A stretch of DNA of 9,790 nucleotides. Source: JAICIG01 sp035532215 (lineage in GTDB: Bacteria; Planctomycetota; Planctomycetia; Pirellulales; JAICIG01). Of the stretch, positions 1 through 6,686 are shown piece by piece. A program made the translations under genes and the position numbers. The DNA is taken from contig DATKRK010000444.1 in the NCBI GenBank assembly GCA_035532215.1, positions 1 to 9,790 of the forward strand, written 5' to 3'. Below the pieces are notes generated by a model, which did no database searches, was not told where the DNA came from, and saw only the letters and a list, made by a program, of their open reading frames with translations. Each line of letters begins with the position of its first letter. Within the stretch, counting starts at the first letter, position 1.

Positions 1-156
1 CTGCCGCCAGCCACCCTCCCTCACCTATCAACTCAGACTTGAAGAGGCCCTAGCCTGTTAGCTTGCTGATCCGCAAGTCGTGAGCTACCTTCAGCATAGG
101 GCAAATTGCCGCAAAAACGCACCAGCCAGCGTGCGTTTCCAGGAACCGAAAGAGAC

Positions 157-161
157 CGAGG
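157..161 (+). promoter_or_regulatory. Ribosome binding site that decides the ATPase start
   Basis: The bases CGAGG lie 5 bases before a GTG at 167. No comparable purine-rich motif stands before the alternative GTG starts at 80 and 131. The sequence between 80 and 166 is also less GC-rich at codon third positions and encodes no conserved residues, so I place the gene start at 167. Bases 1-156 hold no gene, clear promoter or terminator that I can recognise. Confidence 0.5.
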
Positions 162-166
162 CCGGC

Positions 167-898
167 GTGACGAGTCAAGCCTTGCAGTCCGCCGGACATG
201 CTCTGTTGCGGCTGCAAGATGTTTCAAAGCGATTCTCGATGGGCGAGGTCGAGGTCACCGCCTTGCGCGACGTGTCGCTCGACGTGCGCGACGGCGAACT
301 GCTGGCCATGCTCGGGCCGAGCGGTTCGGGCAAGAGTACGCTGTTGAATCTCATCGGCGGCCTCGACCAGCCCACGAGCGGCAAGGTCTACTTCCGCGAT
401 CGCGACCTGACTCGGCTCAGCCGGGCCGAGTTGACGCTCTATCGCCGCGACGCCGTCGGGTTCGTGTTTCAGTTCTACAACCTCGTGCCGAATCTGACGG
501 CCCGCGAAAACGTGCTGGTCTCGACCGAGATCAGCCGCGATCCGCTGGACGTGGACGAGGCGTTGCGTCTGGTCGGCCTGGAGGAACGAGCCGATCATTT
601 TCCGGCGCAAATGTCGGGCGGCGAGCAGCAGCGGGTGGCCATCGCCCGGGCGCTGGCCAAGAAACCCGAGCTGCTGTTGTGCGACGAACCGACCGGCGCG
701 CTCGACTTCGAGACCGGCAAGCGGATTTTGCGGCTGCTGGTCGACGTGAAGCAGAAGTTGGGTAAGACCGTGCTGATCATCACGCACAATTCGGCCATCG
801 CCGCCATCGCCGATCGCGTGATCCGGCTGCGGAGCGGCGAAGTGGTCGAGACGACCGAGCACCCTGCGCCGACGCCGCCCGAGGAGATCATCTGGTGA
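167..898 (+). CDS. ABC transporter ATP-binding protein, LolD/MacB type
   Basis: This is the cytoplasmic ATPase of an exporter of the MacB/LolCDE/YbbAP class, which drives a mechanical permease rather than a classic pore. From the GTG at 167 the protein has 243 residues, close to the usual 225-240. Seen directly are Walker A GPSGSGKST (about 50-58), the Q-loop glutamine in FVFQFYNLVP (Q102), signature SGGEQQR (150-156), Walker B LLLCDE (169-174), a D-loop GALD, and the switch histidine in ITHN (H207). The FQFYNL and DEPTGALD motifs are typical of this subfamily. The stop codon overlaps the start of the next gene by 4 bases, so the two are almost certainly translated together. An in-frame GTG at 80 would add 29 residues with no family support. 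The substrate cannot be read from the sequence. Confidence 0.93.
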   Translation: MTSQALQSAGHALLRLQDVSKRFSMGEVEVTALRDVSLDVRDGELLAMLGPSGSGKSTLLNLIGGLDQPTSGKVYFRDRDLTRLSRAELTLYRRDAVGFVFQFYNLVPNLTARENVLVSTEISRDPLDVDEALRLVGLEERADHFPAQMSGGEQQRVAIARALAKKPELLLCDEPTGALDFETGKRILRLLVDVKQKLGKTVLIITHNSAIAAIADRVIRLRSGEVVETTEHPAPTPPEEIIW

Positions 899-3273
899 GC
901 GTGCTCGACCGCAAACTGGCGCGCGAACTGCGTACGAGCGGCGGCTTGCTCACGGCCATCACCAGCATCATGGCCGTCGGCGTCGGCTGCTACGTGGCGT
1001 TGGGCTTCGCCTATCAAAACCTGTCGATCGCCAAGCGCGAGTATTACGCTCGGTGCCGGATGGCCGATTTTGCGGTCGAAGTCAAAAAGGCGCCGCTGGC
1101 CGAGATCGTGCCGTTGGCCGAAATACCCGGCGTCGTCGAAATCCGCCCGCGGATTCAGTTCTTCGCCACGGTCGATCTGCCGCGCGTCGAGGAGCCGCTC
1201 AACGGCATCGTGCTCTCGCTGCCCGATCGGCGCCAGCCGGTGATCAACGACGTGGTGCTTCGCCGCGGCGGCTACTTCACCGACGTGCGCGACAACGAAG
1301 TGATCGTCAACGACTCGTTCGCCAAGCGGCAAGGTCTTTACCCAGGGCAGTGGGTACACCTGCTGCTCAACAACCGGCGGCAAGAGCTGTTTATCGTCGG
1401 CACGGCCGTCAGCAGCGAATTCACCTATCTCGTCGGGCCCGGCGCCATCACGCCCGACCCGGAACACCTGGGCGTGTTCTACCTCAAGCGCTCGTTCGCC
1501 GAGGACGTGTTCGATTTCGACGGCGCCGCCAACCAGGTGTTGGGCCGGCTCGCGCCGAACGTGCGCGACCGGCCCGAGGAAGTGCTGCGCCGCGCCGAAT
1601 TGCACTTGGAGCCCTACGGCGTGTTCACGAGCGTGCCCTTGTCGGAGCAGCCGTCGAACCGCTTCTTGAGCAACGAAATCGAAGGGCTGGAGGCGTTCGG
1701 CTTCATCAATCCGGCGATCTTTCTGTCAGTGGCCGCTTTGGTGCTCAACGTGCTGATGACGCGGCTCACCGAACAACAGCGCGTGGTCGTGGGCACGCTC
1801 AAGGCGCTGGGCTATCTGGACCGCCAGGTGTTCGCCCACTTTCTCAAGTTCGGGCTGTGCGTGGGCCTGTTGAGCGGCGTCTTGGGCACGGCCATGGGCT
1901 ATTGGCTGTCGGACGCGATGACGGCCATGTACCGGAAATTCTTCGAGTTCCCCACGCTCGACACGCGATTCTATCTCGATACGTTCGTGCAAGGCATGGT
2001 CATCAGCCTGGTTTGTTCGCTCCTCGGTTCGGTTCACGGCGCGCGAGCGGTGCTGAAGTTGGAGCCGGCCGAGGCCATGCGTCCCAAGCCGCCTACTCGC
2101 GGCGGCGCGATCTGGCTGGAACGCTTTCGCGGCTTCTGGGGCCGCTTGAGCTTTGGTTCGCGGATGACGTTGCGCAACATCGTGCGGCATCGCTTCCGCA
2201 CGGCCGCCGGCATGTTCGCCGCCGCGATGGGCGCCTCGTTGTTGGTGAACGCGCTGATGCTCGTCGACGAGACGCACCGCATGATCGATTTTCAATTCAA
2301 CCAGGTGCAGCGCAGCGACGTCGACCTGGCCTTCAAGGACGAGCAAGGGCTGGCGGCCCTGGACGAAGCGCGGCGCCTGCCGGGCGTCGATTACGCCGAG
2401 CCGGTGTTCGACGTGGCCTGCACGTTCGTCAACGGTTCGCACGTTCGCAAGGGAGGCATCACCGGCCTCGATCCGAACGCGCGACTGACGATCCCTCGCG
2501 ACGCCGAAGGCCGCCGGCTGCGGATTCCTTCAGCCGGGCTGACGATGAACCGCAAGCTGGCCGAACTGCTGCACCTCGAACACGGCGACCTGGTCACGAT
2601 TCACCCGGTCAAGGGCTTGCGCGAACCGCACTGCGTGCCCGTCGCCGAAATCAACGATGCTTACCTGGGGCTCGCCGTCTATGCCGACATTCACTACCTC
2701 AGCCGGCTGGTTCACGAGGAGTGGGCGGTTTCCGGCGTGCAACTGGCCGTGAATCCCAACCGCGAGGCGCATCGCGACTTATATCGCGAGCTGAAGCGGC
2801 TGCCGGCCTTGCAAGCCGTCACGGCCCGGGCCGACACGATCGCCAACGTCGTCGATACGCTGGTCAAGAACCAACAGGTGTTCATCTTTTTGCTGGTGAT
2901 GTTCGCGGGCGTGATCTTCTTCGGCAGCGTGCTCAATTCCTCGCTGATCGGCCTGGCCGAACGCGAACGCGAGGTGGCCACGCTGTTGGTGCTAGGATAT
3001 ACCGAGCGGCAAGTCGGCGGGCTGTTCCTGCGCGAAAGCCTGCTGGTGAATACGTTCGGCACGCTGTTCGGCCTGCCGCTGGGATACGGGCTGAACGTCG
3101 CGATCTCCATCGCCTACGACACCGACTTGTTCCGCATTCCGGTGGTCGATCCGAAAATCATTTGGCTCGAATCGCTGGCGCTGGGCACGCTGTTCGCCCT
3201 AGGTGCGCATGCCATCGTCGAGCGTACGATCTGGCGGATGAATTGGCTGGAAGCGTTGAAGACGAAGGAGTAG
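895..3273 (+). CDS. ABC transporter permease with two FtsX-type halves
   Basis: This inner-membrane permease is the partner of the upstream ATPase. The GTG start overlaps the previous stop (GTGA) and is preceded by GAGGAG at 881-886. The 792-residue protein is a tandem duplication. Each half has an N-terminal membrane helix (about 17-40 and 435-455), a large periplasmic region, and three helices (about 270-290, 316-338, 365-387; and 660-682, 711-738, 757-775). The FtsX signature after the first helix of each triplet is visible twice: EQQRVVVGTLKALGYLDRQV (294-313 region) and EREREVATLLVLGYTERQV (689-707 region). The length and double architecture match YbbP-like or BceB-like proteins rather than single-half LolC, MacB or DevC. 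The family moves lipids, peptides or other hydrophobic compounds by mechanotransmission; the substrate is unknown. The stop lies at the edge of a repeat-bearing spacer. Confidence 0.92.
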   Translation: MSVLDRKLARELRTSGGLLTAITSIMAVGVGCYVALGFAYQNLSIAKREYYARCRMADFAVEVKKAPLAEIVPLAEIPGVVEIRPRIQFFATVDLPRVEEPLNGIVLSLPDRRQPVINDVVLRRGGYFTDVRDNEVIVNDSFAKRQGLYPGQWVHLLLNNRRQELFIVGTAVSSEFTYLVGPGAITPDPEHLGVFYLKRSFAEDVFDFDGAANQVLGRLAPNVRDRPEEVLRRAELHLEPYGVFTSVPLSEQPSNRFLSNEIEGLEAFGFINPAIFLSVAALVLNVLMTRLTEQQRVVVGTLKALGYLDRQVFAHFLKFGLCVGLLSGVLGTAMGYWLSDAMTAMYRKFFEFPTLDTRFYLDTFVQGMVISLVCSLLGSVHGARAVLKLEPAEAMRPKPPTRGGAIWLERFRGFWGRLSFGSRMTLRNIVRHRFRTAAGMFAAAMGASLLVNALMLVDETHRMIDFQFNQVQRSDVDLAFKDEQGLAALDEARRLPGVDYAEPVFDVACTFVNGSHVRKGGITGLDPNARLTIPRDAEGRRLRIPSAGLTMNRKLAELLHLEHGDLVTIHPVKGLREPHCVPVAEINDAYLGLAVYADIHYLSRLVHEEWAVSGVQLAVNPNREAHRDLYRELKRLPALQAVTARADTIANVVDTLVKNQQVFIFLLVMFAGVIFFGSVLNSSLIGLAEREREVATLLVLGYTERQVGGLFLRESLLVNTFGTLFGLPLGYGLNVAISIAYDTDLFRIPVVDPKIIWLESLALGTLFALGAHAIVERTIWRMNWLEALKTKE

Positions 3274-3284
3274 GCGGGTAGGAA

Positions 3285-3393
3285 GTAGGCGGTAGACGGT
3301 AGACGGTAGGTGGGGAGGGAAGAAGGGAATCGGAAGGTCGAGGACACTCTCCCCGAATGCTCCCCGTATGCCGCCTACTGCCTACCGCCTACC
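3285..3393. repeat. Diverged 7-mer repeats in two inverted arms between permease and adaptor
   Basis: The left arm has four adjoining 7-mers at 3285-3312 (GTAGGCG, GTAGACG, GTAGACG, GTAGGTG). The right arm has three complementary units at 3372-3392 (CGCCTAC, TGCCTAC, CGCCTAC). Pairing 3291-3313 with 3371-3393 by hand gives 23 positions: 19 Watson-Crick pairs, 2 G-U pairs and 2 A-C mismatches, enclosing a 57-base loop. There is no T-run after it, so it is not a standard terminator. The right arm ends one base before the AGGAG of the adaptor gene. I believe similar GTAGGCG arrays occur in other planctomycete spacers, but that is from memory and unchecked. Confidence 0.75.
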
Positions 3394-3398
3394 AGGAG
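3394..3398 (+). promoter_or_regulatory. Ribosome binding site of the adaptor gene
   Basis: AGGAG lies 6 bases before the ATG at 3405 and directly abuts the right arm of the inverted repeat. It fixes the adaptor start at 3405. The in-frame ATG at 3357 has no such site and would translate the repeat arm itself. Confidence 0.75.
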
Positions 3399-3404
3399 AC
3401 ACGC

Positions 3405-4763
3405 ATGACTTATCGCAGCGTTATCATCATCACGGTCGCGGGCCTGGCTGTCGCTGCCGCCGCCTACGTCTGGTACTCGCCGGGCGCTCGGGTCGAAGCG
3501 GCGCGGGCGAAACCGGCGGAGATTCGCGAATATGTCGACGAAGAAGGACGCACGCGGCTGCCCATGATCCACGAGATTACGATGCCGTTCGCCGGCCGCG
3601 TCGAACCGATCGAGTTGATCGAAGGCACGCCGGTCAAGGCCGGCCAGGTGGTGGCCCGCGTCGTGCCGCTCGATCTGGATTTGAACGTCGCCGAGGCGCA
3701 GGCCGCCGTCGAGCGGCTGGAAGCTTCGATCCGCGAGAACGACGACGCTTCGATAGAGCTGACCGGGCTGAAGCAAGCGCTGAGCTACGTCGAATCGATG
3801 GATCGCACGGTCGAGGCGGCGGCGCAGCGCGTCAAGTCGGGCGAGGCCAAGTTGGACTATGCCAACAAGCAACTCGCCCGCATGCGCGCACTGCGCGAGC
3901 GCAGCGCCGCTAGCGAAGATCAGCTCAACGCGGCCGAGCTGGCCCAAGTCGAGGCCGACGTCGATTACAAGCAGGACGTGCTGATTCTCAGCGCCCTGCG
4001 CAGCTTGCAGGCGGCCACCGCCTTGATTCCGACGGTAGTGCGGCAGTACATCGACCGCAAGAAGTTGCAGCACGACGTGCTGGACGAAGAGAAGGCCCAG
4101 GCCGAAGTGCAACTCAAGGAGTCCCAGCGCGACCGCGAGCGCGGCGCCATGACCAGCCCCATCGACGGCGTGGTGCTCGAACGCTTCGAGACCAACGAGC
4201 GGCAGACGCCGGCCGGCACGGTGCTGCTTTCGATCGGCCGGCTCGACGAATTGGAGGCCGAGGCCGACGTGCTGAGCCAGGACGTGGTAAACGTCAAGCC
4301 GGGCCAGACGGTTGAAATCTATGGCCCGGCCGTAGGTCCGCAGCCGGCCCGCGGCGAGGTCAGCCGCATCTATCCGGCCGGCTTCACCAAGACCAGCTCG
4401 CTGGGCGTCGAGCAACAGCGCGTGAAGGTCGTGATCCGATTCGCCGACGGCGAGCTGTCGCGGCTGCGCAGCGAGCGAAACTTGGGAGTCGGCTATCGCA
4501 TTCGGGCGCGGATTTACACGGCCGAAAAGTCGCAGGCGCTGGTCATCCCGCGATCGGCCATTTTTCGCGGCCCGGCGGGCGACTGGCAGGCCTTCGTCGT
4601 GCGAGACGGCATCGCCCGGCTGCAATCGCTCGAAATCGGCCTGTTGAACGACGAGCGGGCGGAAGTGACCGGCGGGCTGAAGGAAAACGAACTGGTGATC
4701 CTGGCCCCCGAGACCAACCTCGTCGACGGCGTCCGGGTCGAGCCGGTCCTGCCGAACGAATAG
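3405..4763 (+). CDS. HlyD/RND-type periplasmic adaptor subunit
   Basis: This is a membrane-fusion (adaptor) protein that links an inner-membrane transporter to an outer-membrane channel. From the ATG at 3405 it has 452 residues. An N-terminal membrane anchor (about 6-24) is followed by the first half of a lipoyl/barrel-sandwich domain (about 57-88, with PFAGRVEPIELIEGTPVKAG). A long alanine- and charge-rich coiled coil follows (about 94-245), then the second lipoyl half (SPIDGVVLERF, 251-261) and a beta-barrel region (about 280-375). A membrane-proximal part closes the protein (IPRSAIFRG near 381, GGLKENELVIL near 423). This order matches MacA, DevB and HlyD. It follows the ATPase and permease genes with a 131-base spacer, making a DevBCA- or MacAB-like set in the order ATPase, permease, adaptor. 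The outer-membrane partner is not in this window, so it is probably shared or encoded elsewhere. Confidence 0.9.
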   Translation: MTYRSVIIITVAGLAVAAAAYVWYSPGARVEAARAKPAEIREYVDEEGRTRLPMIHEITMPFAGRVEPIELIEGTPVKAGQVVARVVPLDLDLNVAEAQAAVERLEASIRENDDASIELTGLKQALSYVESMDRTVEAAAQRVKSGEAKLDYANKQLARMRALRERSAASEDQLNAAELAQVEADVDYKQDVLILSALRSLQAATALIPTVVRQYIDRKKLQHDVLDEEKAQAEVQLKESQRDRERGAMTSPIDGVVLERFETNERQTPAGTVLLSIGRLDELEAEADVLSQDVVNVKPGQTVEIYGPAVGPQPARGEVSRIYPAGFTKTSSLGVEQQRVKVVIRFADGELSRLRSERNLGVGYRIRARIYTAEKSQALVIPRSAIFRGPAGDWQAFVVRDGIARLQSLEIGLLNDERAEVTGGLKENELVILAPETNLVDGVRVEPVLPNE

Positions 4764-4767
4764 CGGT

Positions 4768-4773
4768 TATAAT
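4768..4773 (+). promoter_or_regulatory. Possible -10 box before the DUF4058 gene
   Basis: A perfect TATAAT lies 5 bases after the adaptor stop codon, in an otherwise GC-rich region. Transcription from it would start near 4780, just before the GAGG at 4781-4784 that serves the ATG at 4792. I find no good -35 hexamer at 16-18 bases upstream, so this is only a candidate. Confidence 0.3.
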
Positions 4774-4791
4774 CGTCAATGAGGGAAAATC

Positions 4792-5532
4792 ATGCCGCTG
4801 CGCGACCATTTTCACCCGCCGATCTCCAGGCGCTCGTCGTGGGAAGGCTTCCACGGCGGATGGCCGATGCGAATCGTCGAAGAACTCGTCCCCAGACTGC
4901 CCGAGGGTTTCGTCGCGGAACCGCGCGTGCATCTTGGCAATTATTACGAGATTGACGTCAGCACCTTCGAGCAAGACGCAGGGAGCCCCTCGCTCGCTTC
5001 CGCAGCGACCGCCAGCGGCAGCGCCGCAACTTCGATCGAAGCGTCCCCCGCGCCCACGCTCACCGTCGATGCCGAGTTCCCGGAACAATATGCCTACGAG
5101 GTCCTGATCTTCGACCTTGCGCGCGAGCGCCGCCTGGTGGCGGCGATCGAGATCGTCAGTCCGGCGAATAAAGACCGGCCCGAAAGCCGACAGTTGTTCA
5201 TCGCCAAATGCTTCAATCTGCTGCGGCAAGGCGTATGCGTGTCGATCATTGATCTGGTCACGACGCGCCAATTCAACCTGTACGAGGAACTGCTGGCACT
5301 GCTGGGGCGCTCCGACCCAGCGCTCAATCCGGCCCCCGCGCTGTATGCGGTAACCTGCCGAAAGCGAAGCGGGGGCCGGCGGACAAAACTGGATAGTTGG
5401 TTTCGGCCGCTGGCAATCGGGCAGCCGCTTCCTTCGCTTCCCGTATGGTTGTCCGAAACACAAACCGTCTCTCTCGACCTCGAACCGAGCTATGAGGTAA
5501 CCTGCCGGATCCTGCGAATTCAGGGAGCGTGA
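4792..5532 (+). CDS. DUF4058 family protein, function unknown
   Basis: This 246-residue protein has no signal peptide or membrane helix and is likely cytoplasmic. The opening MPLRDHFHPP, then WEGFHGGWP and the segment RVHLGNYYEIDVSTFE, are typical of DUF4058, a family I know mainly from cyanobacteria and planctomycetes. The core AIEIVSPANK (118-127), followed by K139, an LLRQGV turn (143-148) and IIDLV (152-156), resembles the E-x-SP-x-x-(K/R), K, GV, W-I-V-D layout of Uma2-type PD-(D/E)XK proteins; that link is my inference. An alanine/serine-rich stretch (about 64-88) looks like a disordered insertion. The protein ends with ASYEVTCRIL-like family residues, so it appears complete. GAGG at 4781-4784 supports the start. 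It lies 28 bases after the adaptor gene, but the contents suggest no functional tie to the exporter. Confidence 0.85.
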   Translation: MPLRDHFHPPISRRSSWEGFHGGWPMRIVEELVPRLPEGFVAEPRVHLGNYYEIDVSTFEQDAGSPSLASAATASGSAATSIEASPAPTLTVDAEFPEQYAYEVLIFDLARERRLVAAIEIVSPANKDRPESRQLFIAKCFNLLRQGVCVSIIDLVTTRQFNLYEELLALLGRSDPALNPAPALYAVTCRKRSGGRRTKLDSWFRPLAIGQPLPSLPVWLSETQTVSLDLEPSYEVTCRILRIQGA

Positions 5533-5650
5533 AGTCTTCTGCGGCGGGCGAATCCATTACGGCGATTATTTGATTCTCGGGCCTGAACGCCGTGCCCTCG
5601 CCGGTCTGGCTCGAATCCCTTGGCCCGACGGCGCCCGGAGGCTATTCTAG
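5501..5650 (+). other. Coding-like stretch in the +1 frame across the DUF4058 stop
   Basis: In the +1 frame relative to the DUF4058 gene, codons are open from after a TAA at 5498-5500 to a TAG at 5648-5650. The part after the DUF4058 stop reads as balanced protein-like sequence, with GGRIHYGDYLILGPERRALA and then GLARIPWPDGARRLF. It has no credible start codon; a TTG at 5570 is the only one. It may be a gene remnant, or chance in GC-rich DNA. I do not recognise a family. The rest of the 173-base spacer holds the promoter and ribosome binding site of the next gene. Confidence 0.2.
5620..5648 (+). promoter_or_regulatory. Candidate sigma-70-like promoter for the ThuA gene
   Basis: TTGGCC (5620-5625) and TATTCT (5643-5648) each match 4 of 6 consensus bases and are separated by exactly 17 bases. 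Transcription would start near 5655, leaving a leader of about 50 bases before the ATG at 5706. It fits the gene layout, since the ThuA gene stands alone after a 173-base spacer. Confidence 0.35.
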
Positions 5651-5691
5651 GAGCGGCCTTGAAAGCCTGCCTTGCCATCCACCTTCCTTCC

Positions 5692-5696
5692 GGAGA
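5692..5696 (+). promoter_or_regulatory. Ribosome binding site of the ThuA gene
   Basis: GGAGA lies 9 bases before the ATG at 5706. It selects that start over an in-frame GTG at 5592, which would place 38 residues ahead of an otherwise ideal signal peptide. Confidence 0.65.
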
Positions 5697-5705
5697 CTTC
5701 CGTCC

Positions 5706-6623
5706 ATGAAACGCCGCGAAATGTTGCTCGCCACGGGGTTGACCGCTTTAGGACTGTCGCAATTTACCTGGGGCCGCGCGGCGGCCGCCGACAAGCCGAA
5801 ACGCAAGCTGCTGATGTTCACCAAAAGCGCCGGCTTCGAGCACTCGGTGGCCAAGCGAGACGGTGACAAGCTTTCGCACAACGAGCGGATCATGACCGAC
5901 TTGAGCCGCGACCACGGCTTCGAGGTCGTCTGCACCAAGGACGGTACGGTGTTCGACAGCGATCTCGATCAGTACGACGCGTTTTTGTTCTACACCACCG
6001 GCGTGCTCACCGAGCCGGGCACGGATAAAACGCCGCCCATGTCGGCCAAGGGCAAAGAGCGGTTGCTGGCCGCGGTGGCCTCGGGCAAGGGCTTTTTGGC
6101 GTCGCACTGCGGGTCCGATACGTTCCACTCGCCCGGACATCGGGCCGGCAAATCTCGCGAAGAGCAGGACGAAAAAGACTCGTACATTGCCATGCTGGGC
6201 GGCGAATTCATCAGCCACGGCCCGCAGCAAAAGGCCCGGCAGCGGATCATCGACGCCAAGTTCCCCGGCTTCGGCGACATCGATCCCAAGTCGATCGTCG
6301 ACGGCGAATTCATGGTCGAAGACGAATGGTATTCGCTCAAGAACTTCCCCGACGATCTGCACGTGATCCTGGCGATGGACACGCAAGGCATGAAGGGCAA
6401 GGATTACGAGCGCCCGCCGTATCCGTCGACCTGGGCGCGGCGCCACGAGAAGGGCCGCGTGTTCTACACTTCGATGGGACATCGCGAGGACGTCTGGACG
6501 AATCCGAATTTCCAGCGGATGCTGCTCGGCGGGCTGGCCTGGGCCTTCGGCGACGTCCAGTACGACGTGCCGGCCAACATCAAGGAAGCCACGCCTGGCG
6601 CCCACGTCATGCCGCCGGCGTAG
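5706..6623 (+). CDS. Secreted ThuA-domain protein
   Basis: This 305-residue exported protein has a ThuA (trehalose utilisation, class I glutamine amidotransferase-like) fold. The N-terminus MKRREMLLATGLTALGLS followed by RAAAADK looks like a twin-arginine signal with cleavage near 27-28. The beta strand KLLMFTKSAGFEH (34-46) opens the domain. The FLASHCGSDTFHSPGHR segment (130-146) matches the conserved ThuA H-x-x-x-D-T-F region, and GGEFISHGP (165-173) follows. The C-terminal block HEKGRVFYTSMGHREDVWTN and then FQRMLLGGLAWAFG (247-282) is the family hallmark. A cysteine at 135 sits where the amidotransferase nucleophile elbow might be, but I see no full catalytic triad. ThuA proteins are numerous in planctomycetes and are linked to sugar metabolism; the true reaction is unknown. 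It appears to be transcribed alone. Confidence 0.88.
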   Translation: MKRREMLLATGLTALGLSQFTWGRAAAADKPKRKLLMFTKSAGFEHSVAKRDGDKLSHNERIMTDLSRDHGFEVVCTKDGTVFDSDLDQYDAFLFYTTGVLTEPGTDKTPPMSAKGKERLLAAVASGKGFLASHCGSDTFHSPGHRAGKSREEQDEKDSYIAMLGGEFISHGPQQKARQRIIDAKFPGFGDIDPKSIVDGEFMVEDEWYSLKNFPDDLHVILAMDTQGMKGKDYERPPYPSTWARRHEKGRVFYTSMGHREDVWTNPNFQRMLLGGLAWAFGDVQYDVPANIKEATPGAHVMPPA

Positions 6624-6643
6624 CGACGTTCGGCAAGCCGTAG

Positions 6644-6663
6644 GTCAGGCTTTCGAGCCTGAC
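6644..6663. repeat. Perfect palindrome with TTCG loop upstream of the export operon
   Basis: Two perfectly complementary 8-base arms (GTCAGGCT at 6644-6651, AGCCTGAC at 6656-6663) enclose TTCG. The hairpin lies 20 bases after the ThuA stop and 23 bases before the Wzm ATG. No T-tract follows, so a classical terminator is not indicated, though it could still stabilise the ThuA mRNA end. I recall TAGGTCAGGCT-type palindromes as dispersed spacer repeats in planctomycetes, but could not check this. Confidence 0.6.
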
Positions 6664-6686
6664 ATGCGTCAGAATTGAACGAATTC

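Noticed and set aside
1053..3281. Very long open frame (about 742 codons) in another + frame across the permease gene
   Set aside because: Its translation is dominated by arginine, alanine and glycine with no domain. It is a by-product of GC-rich codon use in the permease frame, whose product has clear FtsX motifs.
3357..3404. Upstream ATG that would extend the adaptor by 16 residues
   Set aside because: Those residues are translated from the repeat arm, no ribosome binding site precedes it, and the ATG at 3405 has AGGAG at ideal spacing before a clean membrane anchor.
3375..4625. Long minus-strand open frame (about 416 codons) opposite the adaptor gene
   Set aside because: Antisense shadow of a GC-rich gene, with leucine/arginine/histidine-rich composition and no recognisable motif. 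The + strand product has a complete adaptor architecture and a good ribosome binding site.
5748..6605. Minus-strand open frame opposite the ThuA gene
   Set aside because: No signal peptide, domain or ribosome binding site of its own. The opposite strand has full ThuA motifs.
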